From JAKAGZ01 sp964412105 (GTDB lineage: Bacteria > Bacteroidota > Ignavibacteria > Ignavibacteriales > Ignavibacteriaceae): a stretch of 64,000 bases of DNA. Below, in pieces: positions 24,479 to 34,210 of the stretch. The stretch covers positions 76,140 through 140,139 of the forward strand of contig CAYPNM010000001.1 in the NCBI GenBank assembly GCA_964412105.1, written 5' to 3'. Position 1 is the first letter of the stretch, and every line of letters starts with the position of its first letter. The notes under the pieces were generated by a model. It searched no databases. It saw only the letters and a list, made by a program, of their open reading frames with translations, and was not told the origin of the DNA. The position numbers were made by a program, and so were the translations under genes.

Positions 24479-26272
24479 TTATTGTTTAATATCCAGCCAT
24501 TTATCGTAAATTCTTTTTTGCTTTTCAGTAGGATTATTTATTTCAACCAGAGAATATCTGTATCTATGAATATTTTTTAAAAGTACTTGTAATTCCTTCA
24601 AAATTCCATCCCTTGAAACAGTAACCTTAATTGTGTCTCCAACATTAAATTGTGAATAAACTTTGTCAAAATTATTGTTATTTACTCTATAATTGTCTAA
24701 GGCAATAATTTCATCATTTACATTTATTTCACCATCGTACGCAGATGTTCCTTTAATAACAGTTTGAACGATCATATCCTTGTTTGTTCTCATACCGAAG
24801 TAATTTCCATTTTTTCCATTATCAACTAACTTGAGTCCGGCGTAATTAAAGTATTTATTGTAATCAATCTCATCCGTGGAATAAACATATTTTTGGAAGA
24901 AATCATCAAGATTTTCCCCGGCAATTTTTTCAACTGTTCTCTGATATTCTTCCTTTGTAAATCCGCGTTTTAATTTTTTATAATATTCTTTGTACAGATA
25001 TCTTAATACATCGTCGTAATTTTTCTTCCCATTTGTTGCGTTCATGATTTCAAGATCGAGCAACATACCTAATATTGCCCCTTTGCTATAGTATGAAATT
25101 GTTGTGTTGCCGCTGTTTTCGTTTGGCTCATAAGCTTTTATCCATGCATCAAAGCTGGCCTCAGATGCAGATTGAACCTTATTGCCAGGTTGATTCTCGA
25201 CATAACTAATGCCTCTTGAGATGTTGCTCAAAAAATCATCTGGCGTGATTATGTCCGTTCTACGCAGAATAACATTTGAATAATAGCTTGTCACGCCCTC
25301 CATTTCCCAGAGAAGAGTAGTATAATTTTCAGATTCATAATTAAAAGGCCCGAGAGCAATTGGACGGATTCTTTTAACATTCCATAAATGAAAATGTTCA
25401 TGAGCAACCAGGCTAAGAAATCTCGGCATATTGCTGTAAATCCACCTGTTAACTTCAAGAGTCGTTGAATTTAAATGCTCAAGTCCTCCAGATCCATTTG
25501 CAAGATTGTGCACAATGAATAAATAGTGTTTATTCGGGTTTTCGCCTACAACATTTGTTTCAGCTTCAATAACTTTTGTCATATATTTTTTTAAGGTATC
25601 GGCATTGTAATTTCCTTTCCCATACATTGCGACGCTATAGTCTACACCGGCTGCCTTGAATCTTATAATATCCTGATTACCAATCTCAATAGGTGAATCC
25701 ACCAGAATGTCATAATTTGGAGAGCTGAAAGTAAATCTTGCTGTATCAACCGGTTCCAAACCAGTACTAACTTCTTTCCATTCTTTATAAGGGATAATCT
25801 TGAGGGTTGATGGAAGATCCTTCATTTTATTTATGTGCATAAATATACTCGTCCCATTCAGGTATCCGTGTGATTCATTAAGAAAGCTTGTTCGAACAGA
25901 AACTTTAAAAGCATAAACTTTATACCATAATTTTATTTCATTTGCGTTATTACTATAAACACGCCAGGTGTATTTATTAATTTTTTCAAATTTCAGGCTA
26001 TTTCCGGCTCCATCTGAGGCTTTGAAGAAATCAACGTTTTTAGGAAAATCTCTTACCAAGTAGGAACCAGGCGCCCAGACAGGCATTAAAAAATCGATGT
26101 GGTCTTTTTTAAGACCAATGACTTTAGTTTCAACTTCAAAGTAATGGGTGTAGGGCTTGCTCATTGATAGGGTATATTCGAGTTTTATTTGAGCAAATGA
26201 TTGTGAAGGTGCTGTAATAAGAATCAAAAAAAATGCAGAAAAGCACAAGTAAAAAGTAATTTTGGACTTCAT
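24479..26272 (-). CDS. M61-family metallopeptidase with PDZ domain (glycyl-aminopeptidase type)
   Basis: This 597-residue exported peptidase has a signal peptide (residues 1-28, ending SQSFAQ) and an N-terminal beta domain (MPVWAPGSYLVRDFPKNV, typical of the family). The catalytic zinc site is HEHFH (291-295), followed by the downstream Glu region. A PDZ domain occupies about 475-560 (KGTSAYDGEINVNDEIIALD). M61 enzymes cleave N-terminal glycine-type residues; the location here should be periplasmic or outer-membrane. Its start is about 125 nt downstream of a strong minus-strand terminator hairpin (26404-26429), so the gene may be controlled by read-through of that hairpin or have its own promoter after it. 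Confidence 0.9.
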   Translation of the reverse strand: MKSKITFYLCFSAFFLILITAPSQSFAQIKLEYTLSMSKPYTHYFEVETKVIGLKKDHIDFLMPVWAPGSYLVRDFPKNVDFFKASDGAGNSLKFEKINKYTWRVYSNNANEIKLWYKVYAFKVSVRTSFLNESHGYLNGTSIFMHINKMKDLPSTLKIIPYKEWKEVSTGLEPVDTARFTFSSPNYDILVDSPIEIGNQDIIRFKAAGVDYSVAMYGKGNYNADTLKKYMTKVIEAETNVVGENPNKHYLFIVHNLANGSGGLEHLNSTTLEVNRWIYSNMPRFLSLVAHEHFHLWNVKRIRPIALGPFNYESENYTTLLWEMEGVTSYYSNVILRRTDIITPDDFLSNISRGISYVENQPGNKVQSASEASFDAWIKAYEPNENSGNTTISYYSKGAILGMLLDLEIMNATNGKKNYDDVLRYLYKEYYKKLKRGFTKEEYQRTVEKIAGENLDDFFQKYVYSTDEIDYNKYFNYAGLKLVDNGKNGNYFGMRTNKDMIVQTVIKGTSAYDGEINVNDEIIALDNYRVNNNNFDKVYSQFNVGDTIKVTVSRDGILKELQVLLKNIHRYRYSLVEINNPTEKQKRIYDKWLDIKQ

Positions 26273-26395
26273 CTTAGCTTTATAATTTATTAGGTGGAAT
26301 ATTATTAAAATTTTTTTTGTAGCAATAAATACGAAATGAAGTTAAAAGTATTAGTTTTTAAATTCAAACTAATTTGAATGAAAGTGAGTATATTA

Positions 26396-26429
26396 ATAAA
26401 AAAAGACCGCCCGAAAATTCGGGCGGTCT
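26396..26429 (-). terminator. Strong intrinsic terminator
   Basis: AGACCGCCCGA/TCGGGCGGTCT forms a perfect 11-bp, GC-rich stem with a 4-nt loop (26404-26429). On the minus strand it is followed by TTTTTTTATT. It either ends the ABC-2 exporter transcript or an independent leader. Confidence 0.85.
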
Positions 26430-26516
26430 AAAAATGATCCCTTAACATTTTTCATTTACAGCATAACATCTTCATAAATCAGCTCATCATCCTCATCAAA
26501 TCATGGATCATTTTTA
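26396..26516 (-). ncRNA. Candidate small RNA or attenuator leader upstream of the M61 gene
   Basis: Read on the minus strand, TAAAAATGATCC (26516-26505) can pair over 12 bp with GGATCATTTTTA (26440-26429). It is followed at once by an 11-bp hairpin (26429-26404) and a T-run. Inside the enclosed loop are two micro-frames: MIHDLMRMMS (26511-26479) and MKMLCCK (26475-26452). This is a plausible terminated transcript or leader. It may also simply be the 3' end of the ABC exporter operon 340 bp upstream. Confidence 0.3.
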
Positions 26517-26768
26517 TTTTACTAATAGAAGAGTAAGCCACCACTAGCTTCTAATACATCTTATACAAACATAATGCCGAACAGGTTCCAATAATTTTCT
26601 CTTTTATTAGCTTCAATAGATTAGACAAATATAAAAGCATAATGGTTGCATCGAATAATATTCATTTTATGCGAAATTATTTCAGTGTATTATTTTAGTT
26701 AAAGGCGGTTTTGTGAGATGTTAAACGGCATATGGTGAATAAAAAAATTTAATTTATCACTCTAATTA

Positions 26769-27998
26769 CTAGGCAATAGATAGAATATTTTTTTTGAAAT
26801 TTTTTATTGAAATCAGCATCATAAATAGGCCAATTCCTATTAAAACTGCGACTCTGATCAGCACATCGCTGATAGGCAAATGTCTCCAGAAAATATCATA
26901 AAAGCCCTGAATTCCCCAGTAATTAACTGAAAAGACGGCTATTTTTTGCATAATTGCGGGCATAATAAAGATGGGCACCATACTTCCCCCTATTGCTGAC
27001 ATTATTAAAATGACAAGTGTCGAAAAACTTTCAACCTGCTTCCGGGTCTTTGCTATGGAGGCTATAAAAATTCCAAAACTTCCGCAAGCAAATGCGGTTG
27101 ATAAAATCATTACTATAAGCGAAGGAACATCAATAAAAATGTTCAATCCGAACGCTATCCACGCAAACAGGAACATCACAGTTAATTGAGCTATTGATAC
27201 GATTGTTGTTGCAATCATTTTGCCGAACAATATTGAAGACGGCTTAATAGGGGAGTAAAGTAATTTTTTTAATGTACCTTCCTCTTTTTCTGTTAACATT
27301 CCGCTGCCCATTCCCGTTACGGAAAAAAGAAGCATCATTATTGCAACTCCGGCAACTGCCTGAACCAGCCCCAAATTATTTTCTGATTTCGAAAACATTG
27401 GTGTTGTTTTCATTCCCATGAGATTTTTATCTGTTTTATTACCGCTTCCTTCAATTTTTGTAATCTGTTCGCCAACCTGTTCATGAATGTCATCAAGTTG
27501 TTTCTTACTTAATCCCGGATTCTGCTCATCAATCATTTTATAAATTCTGCTTTTTATGCCCTTTGTTCCAACAATCCCAAATAAGTGAGAAAACAAAACC
27601 TGTTGCAAAAGTCCTGCCTCAATCTGTCTTGATTGATCATAAAATAATTCCATTGGATAATTTTTACCGCTATCAACGGAATCTTTAAATCCTTTATAAA
27701 TTGCCAGCACAGCAACTCTGCTTCCTTTTTTGACTTCTTCTTTTGCAGCTTCAAGCGGCAGCAATTTTATATCGAGTGATTTCAAGGTATCAAGTTTTGA
27801 AATTAATTCGCGGGAAACATTTGTACTATCCTGATCAGAAATAAAAATGCTGATGGGGTTGGTATCATTTGATTTTCCAGCCCCTCCGAATGCAAAAGCA
27901 AAAAGGGCAATAAGTGCAATCGGAACCAGCAAAGTCAAAATTACCGCTCTCTTATCGTGGCTTATTAATTTAAGATCTTTAATTACCAATTTTAACAT
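26769..27998 (-). CDS. ABC-2 type transporter permease
   Basis: This 409-residue membrane protein has the ABC-2 exporter layout: one N-terminal helix (AVILTLLVPIALIALFAFAF), a large extracytoplasmic domain of about 160 residues (IFISDQDSTNVSREL onward), then five C-terminal helices. The coupling loop is TEKEEGTLKKLLYSPIKPSSILFGKM. It forms the membrane part of an exporter with the ATPase encoded 2 nt upstream (28001-28936). Similar pairs export drugs, lipids or polymers; the substrate here is unknown. Only one permease gene is present, so it may act as a homodimer. Confidence 0.9.
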   Translation of the reverse strand: MLKLVIKDLKLISHDKRAVILTLLVPIALIALFAFAFGGAGKSNDTNPISIFISDQDSTNVSRELISKLDTLKSLDIKLLPLEAAKEEVKKGSRVAVLAIYKGFKDSVDSGKNYPMELFYDQSRQIEAGLLQQVLFSHLFGIVGTKGIKSRIYKMIDEQNPGLSKKQLDDIHEQVGEQITKIEGSGNKTDKNLMGMKTTPMFSKSENNLGLVQAVAGVAIMMLLFSVTGMGSGMLTEKEEGTLKKLLYSPIKPSSILFGKMIATTIVSIAQLTVMFLFAWIAFGLNIFIDVPSLIVMILSTAFACGSFGIFIASIAKTRKQVESFSTLVILIMSAIGGSMVPIFIMPAIMQKIAVFSVNYWGIQGFYDIFWRHLPISDVLIRVAVLIGIGLFMMLISIKNFKKNILSIA

Positions 27999-28000
27999 TT

Positions 28001-28936
28001 TTAATCCCGTAGTTTTCTTCCAGTTAAATTCAGGAAGATTGTTTCAAGGTTTACTTTGTTAATTTCGATTTGATTTATTTCAAAACCGCCCTGATTTATC
28101 CGCAATAATATCTGTGGTAATTCTTTCCCGCTGTTTTTGCATTTCAGGGTAATTGATTTTTCTGATATATTCAGGACATTATTAAGCATTCCTTTTATTT
28201 CATTGCTCTTATGTATAATCACTTCTTCAAAATGAATAATTATTGTTTCTTCTGCATTAGTTGTTTCCCTTAATTTATCCAAAGAGCCTTCTGCAATAAT
28301 TTCACCATGATCAATTATTCCGATTCTATCACAAAGTCTTTCTGCCTCTTCCATATAATGAGTGGTATATACTATAGTTATTCCGTTTTTATGCAATTCT
28401 TCAAGGACTTCAAAAATTAAATTTCTGCTTTGAGGGTCGATACCAACTGTAGGTTCGTCCATAAATAAAATTTTAGGTGAATGCAGCAATGCAGATGCAA
28501 TATTGATTCTTCTTTTCATTCCTCCTGAATAAGTTTTTATCCTATCATTTTTTCTTTCGGTTAGTCCCATCAATTCAAGAGTTTCATCTATTCTCAACTT
28601 TAATATTGCTGAAGGTAATTTGTAAAGTCCTCCCCAGAACAATAAATTTTCATAAGCGGAAAGATCATTATAAAGGGCAATTTCCTGCGGAACGACACCA
28701 ATCATTTTTTTGCAATTCAATGGATCCTTTTGTAAATCAAATCCATTAATTGTTACAGAGCCGGAATCAGGTTGTAAAACGGTGCTTATAATATTAATTG
28801 TTGTCGTTTTACCTGCACCATTAGGGCCAAGCAAGCCGTAAAATTCATTCTCGTTGATTGAAAAACTTATGCCTTTAAGAGCCTGAACATCGCCATAGTT
28901 TTTTGATAAGTTAGAAGCGTTAAGTATAGAATTCAT
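28001..28936 (-). CDS. ABC transporter ATP-binding protein (ABC-2 exporter)
   Basis: This 311-residue ATPase has Walker A GPNGAGKTTT (about 37-46), signature YSGGMKRRINIA, Walker B ILFMDEPTVGIDP and H-loop VYTTHYMEEAERL. A C-terminal extension of about 80 residues is typical of DrrA/CcmA-type exporters. It powers the permease encoded immediately downstream (2-nt gap). The string TTHYMEEAE is common in multidrug or antibiotic export ATPases, but the cargo cannot be read. Start is ATG at 28936. Confidence 0.92.
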   Translation of the reverse strand: MNSILNASNLSKNYGDVQALKGISFSINENEFYGLLGPNGAGKTTTINIISTVLQPDSGSVTINGFDLQKDPLNCKKMIGVVPQEIALYNDLSAYENLLFWGGLYKLPSAILKLRIDETLELMGLTERKNDRIKTYSGGMKRRINIASALLHSPKILFMDEPTVGIDPQSRNLIFEVLEELHKNGITIVYTTHYMEEAERLCDRIGIIDHGEIIAEGSLDKLRETTNAEETIIIHFEEVIIHKSNEIKGMLNNVLNISEKSITLKCKNSGKELPQILLRINQGGFEINQIEINKVNLETIFLNLTGRKLRD

Positions 28937-29069
28937 TTTGAGGGATATGGAACATTAAAATATTTATTTATCGATTGAATATAAAATAACAAAATAACCA
29001 TACTGGCAACAAATTATTTTTTATGCGGTTAAAATGAATGATAAAATAATGATTTTAATTGATTAATAA

Positions 29070-30467
29070 TTAAAACCTTTTAGCAATCACAATAGCAGCT
29101 TTCATTTTATCTGTGGAACCATTGTTTTGGTTTATCGCTTCAATCAAAGCAATGTAAATTCCGACTCGCAAAGGCTGTCTATTATCATCAAGCCCATCGA
29201 ATATTATTGAACCTTCATTCCCGCTTGCAAGGTTATTTTCGAGTATTCTGACTAATCTTCCCCTGCTATCGAAGATTGTTATTCTTACCTGAGCTATTTT
29301 TTGTGTTAATTTATAGTGGATAATTGTAAAATCTTCATGCCCATCATTGTCCGGAGAAAATGGATTTGGCGAGACCGAAACTTTAGATTTAGTGTTCGTA
29401 GATATAGTATAAATACTATTTTCTCTGCCAGGTGTTGCCCCATCGGGATTTGCGGAAGTACTCCAATTGTTCGGATCGTTCCCTGATAAATACGGATTTA
29501 TTTTTTCAAGAGATTTGCCTTTCGTTATTATAAAATTTGGATTATGCCAGTTTTCCAAATAGTGAACCGAATCAATTGTATTTCCCAGGGCATCCTTTAA
29601 AATAACAAAATCATCTTTTGTTGAAAGATTCAATGAAGAAGAATTTGCAATACTCACATTAATTAAATCATTGATATTATAATCTTTAATTATTGATGAA
29701 TCTGCGGCAAGGAGAAAATAAGAGTTATTTTCAAGGTTTTTGTTTACTTCAGAAACGGGAACATTTCTTCCAGAATTGTCATTTATTGTCCAGCCACCAA
29801 GCTCGACAATATCATTGGAAATATTATAGAGTTCAATAAACTCACTTCCATAGGGATTTGGGTTTGTCATAATTTCGTTAATAATAATTGAATGCGGTTT
29901 ATAAGGGATCAATCCAGTAGCAGAATTTTCCTTTCCAGGAGTTCCATTAAGGCTAGTTGAATTACGCCAGTTTGCTGTACTATTGTCATTAGTTAAAAGG
30001 ATCTTTTCGTCTGAATATCCGTTAGTATTATCTGCTGTATAAGTACAGGTATCTACTGTATCACCTGAATTATTGAATAGAACCAGTGTTCTGTCAGATG
30101 AATTGGACATACCTGTGGAGCCAAAAGAGTTATCGGAGATTTTTAGAATTAATACATCGGGAGGAACGATATTTTTATATATTCCACCACTTAAATCGTA
30201 ATCATTTTCAAAAATGACTCCAAAAGAGTGCGGATTTAGTAAAAGCCCACTTCCTGTGGAAATAATGTGGTCGTTACCTGCTGTGTAGTATTTAATCTGG
30301 TAACCGGTTAAGTCAATTACAACATGGCTGAGGTTGTAAATTTCAATAAATTCATTTGGACCAGATTCAGGAGCGAACATTATTTCGCTAAAGGTAATTT
30401 CTGATTGTGCGCTGATATAATACGATGCAATAATTGAAAGGCAAAAAGTTAAAAATAGTTTCTTCAC
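29070..30467 (-). CDS. Exported protein with two lamin-tail domains and a FlgD-like C-terminal domain
   Basis: This 465-residue protein has a signal peptide (1-20, ending YYISAQ). Two lamin-tail (LTD) domains follow: one at about 21-150 (ITFSEIMFAPESGPNEFIEI) and one at about 190-330 (SIIINEIMTNPNPYGSEFIEL). The C-terminal Ig-like segment (about 360-465) has the FlgD/CHU_C-type pattern SPNPFSPDNDGHEDFTIIHY and PLRVGIYIALIEA. In this lineage such tails are used for export or surface attachment, possibly through a type IX-like route; that is inference. It is flanked by the ABC exporter and an SDR gene and has no obvious operon partner. The function is unknown, probably an extracellular or surface protein. 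Confidence 0.8.
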   Translation of the reverse strand: MKKLFLTFCLSIIASYYISAQSEITFSEIMFAPESGPNEFIEIYNLSHVVIDLTGYQIKYYTAGNDHIISTGSGLLLNPHSFGVIFENDYDLSGGIYKNIVPPDVLILKISDNSFGSTGMSNSSDRTLVLFNNSGDTVDTCTYTADNTNGYSDEKILLTNDNSTANWRNSTSLNGTPGKENSATGLIPYKPHSIIINEIMTNPNPYGSEFIELYNISNDIVELGGWTINDNSGRNVPVSEVNKNLENNSYFLLAADSSIIKDYNINDLINVSIANSSSLNLSTKDDFVILKDALGNTIDSVHYLENWHNPNFIITKGKSLEKINPYLSGNDPNNWSTSANPDGATPGRENSIYTISTNTKSKVSVSPNPFSPDNDGHEDFTIIHYKLTQKIAQVRITIFDSRGRLVRILENNLASGNEGSIIFDGLDDNRQPLRVGIYIALIEAINQNNGSTDKMKAAIVIAKRF

Positions 30468-30526
30468 TATGACTCCCCTTAATAGATTGGAATTATTTTA
30501 ATTAATTTGTATTGATTGCTTATTGG

Positions 30527-31291
30527 CTAAGTGCTTCTTCGATGTTTTTCGGCTATCATTTCAAACAGCGGATCAGGCATAACTCGAAGTAATTTCGCTC
30601 CTAAGACTGTTTGCCAAGGAAACTGAATAGTTCTTTTTTCTTTTTCGATTCCTTTAAGGATAATCTTCGCTGCTTTTTTCACATCCATTAGAAATGGCAT
30701 CTTAAATTTATTTGGATCTGTCATTGGAGTTTTTATAAATCCCGGTTTCACAGTAATTACTTTTATATTTAACGGCTTTAATTCAATCCTTTGACTTTCA
30801 AGGAATAAGGTCACAGCAGCCTTGCTCGAACAATAAAGACCGCTTAAGGGAAAACCTCTACCATCAGCCAGACTTGAAATTCCTATAAACATGCCGCCAT
30901 AATTTCTAAATTTTGGTATAAGCTCTTCAAAGAAATGCATCATGCCCACAACATTAACATTAAATGTTTCTTTGGCAGCAAGGGAATCGAATTCACCTAT
31001 CCTGGTTCTGATATTAACGCCTGCATTTAGAATTGCAATATCAATTTTTCCAAATGCATTAATTGCTTTTTTGATTGCGGCAATAACATCCTGACGATTA
31101 CTGACGTCACATTTAATTGAAACTACATTATTGTTGTGCTGTTTTATCTCATCTTGAAGTTGAGATAAAAGGGATTCCCGACGGGCAAGAAGAGCCAGTT
31201 TACAATCGTATTTTGAAAGCTGTCGCGCCAGTTCAGCTCCAATCCCACTAGAAGCTCCCGTAATTATAATAACCTTATCTTGAAATTTCAT
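30527..31291 (-). CDS. Short-chain dehydrogenase/reductase (SDR)
   Basis: This 254-residue protein is a classical SDR. It has the cofactor motif TGASSGIG (11-18), NAG (89-91), and catalytic Ser140 (GISS), Tyr153 and Lys157 (YCSSK). ARRES after strand 2 (Arg37-Arg38) suggests NADP(H) rather than NAD(H). It reduces or oxidises a carbonyl or alcohol; the similarity to DltE/YqjQ-like SDRs (KPGFIKTPM, FPWQTVLGAKLLR near the C-terminus) gives no specific substrate. It appears monocistronic. Confidence 0.88.
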   Translation of the reverse strand: MKFQDKVIIITGASSGIGAELARQLSKYDCKLALLARRESLLSQLQDEIKQHNNNVVSIKCDVSNRQDVIAAIKKAINAFGKIDIAILNAGVNIRTRIGEFDSLAAKETFNVNVVGMMHFFEELIPKFRNYGGMFIGISSLADGRGFPLSGLYCSSKAAVTLFLESQRIELKPLNIKVITVKPGFIKTPMTDPNKFKMPFLMDVKKAAKIILKGIEKEKRTIQFPWQTVLGAKLLRVMPDPLFEMIAEKHRRST

Positions 31292-31528
31292 ATGTTCTCC
31301 CCTTTATAAAATTTTTGATTTATTTAGACGGCATTTTTGAATTTGAAAATCGTTTTATGAATTATAAACAAAACATTTAACAAAAAAAAAGAAAATTGGG
31401 ATGAATCTTCATACTCAGAATTTGTGGAATGATAAGGTAAAATACGGGGAGCTTCAATTTAGCTACAGAGGGCTTTAAACTTTTGAATTAAGGAACAAAT
31501 CGTTATCTTTTCATCAAAAATTATTCCA

Positions 31529-32095
31529 ATGTTTTTGAATAATCTTGTAAATGTTGATAATGTGCTTGTAAGCAAGGAATTAGCGGTTTCTCATTTTGCT
31601 TGTGATTTAAGTATTTGTAAAGGTGCCTGCTGTACGCTTGAAAGCGATTTTGGAGCACCGACATTCAATGAAGAAATTGAAAAAATAAGCGAAGTTCTGC
31701 CAGTAGTAAAAAAATATCTTTCTCCGGAACATATTCTGGAAATTGAGAAAAATGGCTTTTTTGAAGAAAAAGGCGGTGAGATTTTAATTAAAAGTGTTGG
31801 TAGAAAAGCTTGTGTTTTTGTCTTTTATGAAGACGGGATAGCAAAGTGTAGCATTGAAAAGGCGTTTTTACAAAAGGAAATTGGCTTTAGGAAACCAATT
31901 TCGTGTCATCTTTTCCCGATAAGAATATCTAAATTCGGAGGAGATGTTTTAAGGTATGAAAAATTTAACGAGTGCAAGTCAGCAATTGTAAATGGAAAAG
32001 AAAAGGAAATAAAATTAATAGATTTTTGCAGCGAGCCGTTACAGAGATCTTATGGCAATAAATGGTATACAAAATTAAAGGAAATATTTATATAG
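31529..32095 (+). CDS. DUF3109 cysteine-rich protein
   Basis: This 188-residue protein is rich in conserved Cys: 25, 30, 34 and 35 in CDLSICKGACC, and later ones in KACVF, AKCSIE, ISCHLFP, NECKS and DFCSE. The pattern is that of DUF3109 (YkgJ-like zinc or iron-sulfur site), a family of unknown function common in Bacteroidota and relatives. It is cytoplasmic, with no signal or helix. The stop is 4 nt before the rpoN start, so the two genes form an operon. The conserved neighbour suggests, but does not show, a link to sigma-54 regulation. Confidence 0.85.
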   Translation: MFLNNLVNVDNVLVSKELAVSHFACDLSICKGACCTLESDFGAPTFNEEIEKISEVLPVVKKYLSPEHILEIEKNGFFEEKGGEILIKSVGRKACVFVFYEDGIAKCSIEKAFLQKEIGFRKPISCHLFPIRISKFGGDVLRYEKFNECKSAIVNGKEKEIKLIDFCSEPLQRSYGNKWYTKLKEIFI

Positions 32096-32099
32096 TAAG

Positions 32100-33536
32100 A
32101 TGCTAACTCTTAATCAAAGACTATCACAACAACAAAGGTTATCACCCCAACAAATTCAGTATCAAAAACTGCTTCAGCTGAATACCCTTGCTCTTGAACA
32201 AAGGATCAAGACTGAATTGGAAATTAATCCTATTCTGGAAGAAGAAATTGATACTTCTCTTGAACAGGAGAAAGAAAAAGACAGAGAGGAAGTTGAAGAA
32301 GAGAATGATTACGAAAAAGAAGAGTTTGATATAGAAGATTTTATGAATGATGATGTCGATGAAGTCGACCGGATTAATAGAAGCAAAGATGATGAAGTAT
32401 ATCAGCCGCTTGCGGAAGCAAAAGAAAGTTTAACAGAACATCTTACTGATCAGCTTAGGATGTTGAATGTGAATGAAGACCTTTTTCTGCTCGGGGAGGA
32501 AATAATCGGGAACCTTGATGCAGATGGCTATCTCAAAAGGGATATCAATGAAATTCTAAATGAACTTGAGATGTTCGATGAAGTAATTATTTCTATGGAA
32601 GATGCAGAGGGTCTATTAAAAAAAATTCAGGTTTTCGATCCCGTTGGAATAGCGGCTAGAAATCTGCAGGAATGTCTCCTTATTCAGGTTAGAAATTCGG
32701 TTTACGACCCATATTATAAATATCTTAGCCAGCAACTTTTGACTAATCATTTCGACGACTTTACAAAAAAGCGGTATGATTCCATAAAGCAAAAGATGGA
32801 ACTGACCGACGACAGCCTGAGGGGCACAATTGAATTTATTCAGACTCTGAATCCCAAACCCGGTGAAGGAAATGTTGAGCTTGCACAGATGAATCAGATT
32901 ACACCTGATTTTATCATTGAAAAGGACGAAGATAATTTTATAATTACTTTAAATGATAGGAGTGTTCCTTCTGTTACTTTAAGCAAAAATTATCTTGAAA
33001 TGCTAGATTCAAATAAGCGAGGTAAAAAGTCCAAAAGGGAAAAAGAGACCTATAAATTTCTTCGTGAAAAATTTGAATCCGCAAAATGGTTCATTGCATG
33101 TATCCAGCAAAGAAGAGATACCCTGATGAAGATTATGCAGGCGATAGTGGAAAAGCAACACGAATTTTTTGATAAAGGGTCTAAATTTTTGAGACCAATG
33201 ATTTATAAGGATATCGCAGATGAAATACAGATGGATATTTCTACCATAAGCAGAGTAGTAAACGGGAAATATGTGCAAAGCCCTCAAGGGATACATGAAT
33301 TAAAATATTTCTTTAGTGAAGGATTAAGTACAGATTCGGGTGAGGATATTTCAAACAAGCATATAAAAGAATTACTAAAAGATATTATAGATGGCGAAGA
33401 TAAAAAGGCTCCGCATAGTGATGATAAGCTGGCAGAAATGTTAAATGAAAAAGGAATTCATATTGCTCGCAGAACAGTTGCAAAATATCGTGAGCAACTC
33501 AGGCTGCCTGTTGCGAGATTGCGAAAAGAATTATGA
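32100..33536 (+). CDS. rpoN: RNA polymerase sigma-54 factor
   Basis: This 478-residue sigma-54 has the Gln/Leu-rich activator-interacting region I (residues 1-50; LNQRLSQQQRLSPQQIQYQ) and an acidic region II (50-105, very rich in Glu and Asp). The core-binding region has LRMLN, EEIIGNLDADGYL and DPVGIAARNLQECL. A helix-turn-helix (DISTISRVVNGKYVQSP) and the C-terminal RpoN box ARRTVAKYREQL follow. It directs RNA polymerase to -24/-12 promoters and needs an enhancer-binding ATPase, none of which is in this window. It is downstream of the DUF3109 gene (4-nt gap) and 114 bp upstream of hslV. Confidence 0.96.
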   Translation: MLTLNQRLSQQQRLSPQQIQYQKLLQLNTLALEQRIKTELEINPILEEEIDTSLEQEKEKDREEVEEENDYEKEEFDIEDFMNDDVDEVDRINRSKDDEVYQPLAEAKESLTEHLTDQLRMLNVNEDLFLLGEEIIGNLDADGYLKRDINEILNELEMFDEVIISMEDAEGLLKKIQVFDPVGIAARNLQECLLIQVRNSVYDPYYKYLSQQLLTNHFDDFTKKRYDSIKQKMELTDDSLRGTIEFIQTLNPKPGEGNVELAQMNQITPDFIIEKDEDNFIITLNDRSVPSVTLSKNYLEMLDSNKRGKKSKREKETYKFLREKFESAKWFIACIQQRRDTLMKIMQAIVEKQHEFFDKGSKFLRPMIYKDIADEIQMDISTISRVVNGKYVQSPQGIHELKYFFSEGLSTDSGEDISNKHIKELLKDIIDGEDKKAPHSDDKLAEMLNEKGIHIARRTVAKYREQLRLPVARLRKEL

Positions 33537-33650
33537 TTATTTCAGTATTCTATTAGAATAGTAACCTAACACTCTACACTTATCTGAATCCCTCTATTTA
33601 TTTTGCATCTTAAATAATCGATCGCTTTGGAATTTAAAGGAGTTAATTTT

Positions 33651-34190
33651 ATGGAGATGAAAATAGAAGCAACAACCATAATTGGAGTTGTTCATAAAGG
33701 CACTGCGGCTCTGGGAGGAGACGGACAAGTTACACTTGGCAATACAATTATGAAACATAATGCAATGAAGATAAGGAAAATTGCAAATGGGAAGGTATTA
33801 TGTGGTTTTGCCGGTGCTTCTGCAGATGCATTTACTTTGATGGAAAGGTTTGAAGACAAGCTTGAACAATACAGAGGAAACATAAATCGCGCAGCAGTTG
33901 AGCTGGCAAAAGACTGGCGTACAGATAAATATTTAAGGAAGCTTGAAGCAATGCTTGCTGTCATAACAGGAGATAAAGCCTTGATAGTTTCGGGAAACGG
34001 TGATGTTATTGAACCAGATGATCAGATAGTTGCTATAGGTTCTGGCGGGATGTATGCGCTTGCTGCAGCCAAGATGCTCAAAAAATACAGTAATCTCTCG
34101 GCTAAAGAAATAGTTGAACAGTCACTTAAAACAGCTTCTGAAATATGTATCTATACTAACGATAAAATTAATATTGAAGAATTAAAGTAA
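33651..34190 (+). CDS. hslV: ATP-dependent protease subunit HslV
   Basis: This 179-residue protease subunit forms the proteolytic dodecamer of the HslVU complex. The ATG at 33651 is chosen because AAAGGAG lies 8 nt upstream; a TTG at 33627 opens the frame further but has no support. A short propeptide (MEMKIEA) precedes the catalytic Thr in TTIIGVVHKG, and GGDGQVTLG and GSGGMYALAAAKML are family landmarks. It is followed by hslU after 20 nt. It degrades misfolded and regulatory proteins when activated by HslU. Confidence 0.96.
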   Translation: MEMKIEATTIIGVVHKGTAALGGDGQVTLGNTIMKHNAMKIRKIANGKVLCGFAGASADAFTLMERFEDKLEQYRGNINRAAVELAKDWRTDKYLRKLEAMLAVITGDKALIVSGNGDVIEPDDQIVAIGSGGMYALAAAKMLKKYSNLSAKEIVEQSLKTASEICIYTNDKINIEELK

Positions 34191-34210
34191 CTTTTAAACT
34201 CAGGAATATC

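Larger units (their letters stand above)
26273..26768. other. Long intergenic region containing a structured, terminated leader or small RNA
   Basis: About 500 bp lie between the ABC-2 permease stop and the M61 start, both on the minus strand. The region contains no gene-length frame. It holds the terminator hairpin at 26404-26429, an inverted repeat that would enclose the 63 nt just before it (26429-26440 with 26505-26516), and two micro-frames. Nothing is seen in 26520-26768 other than AT-rich sequence. Confidence 0.5.
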
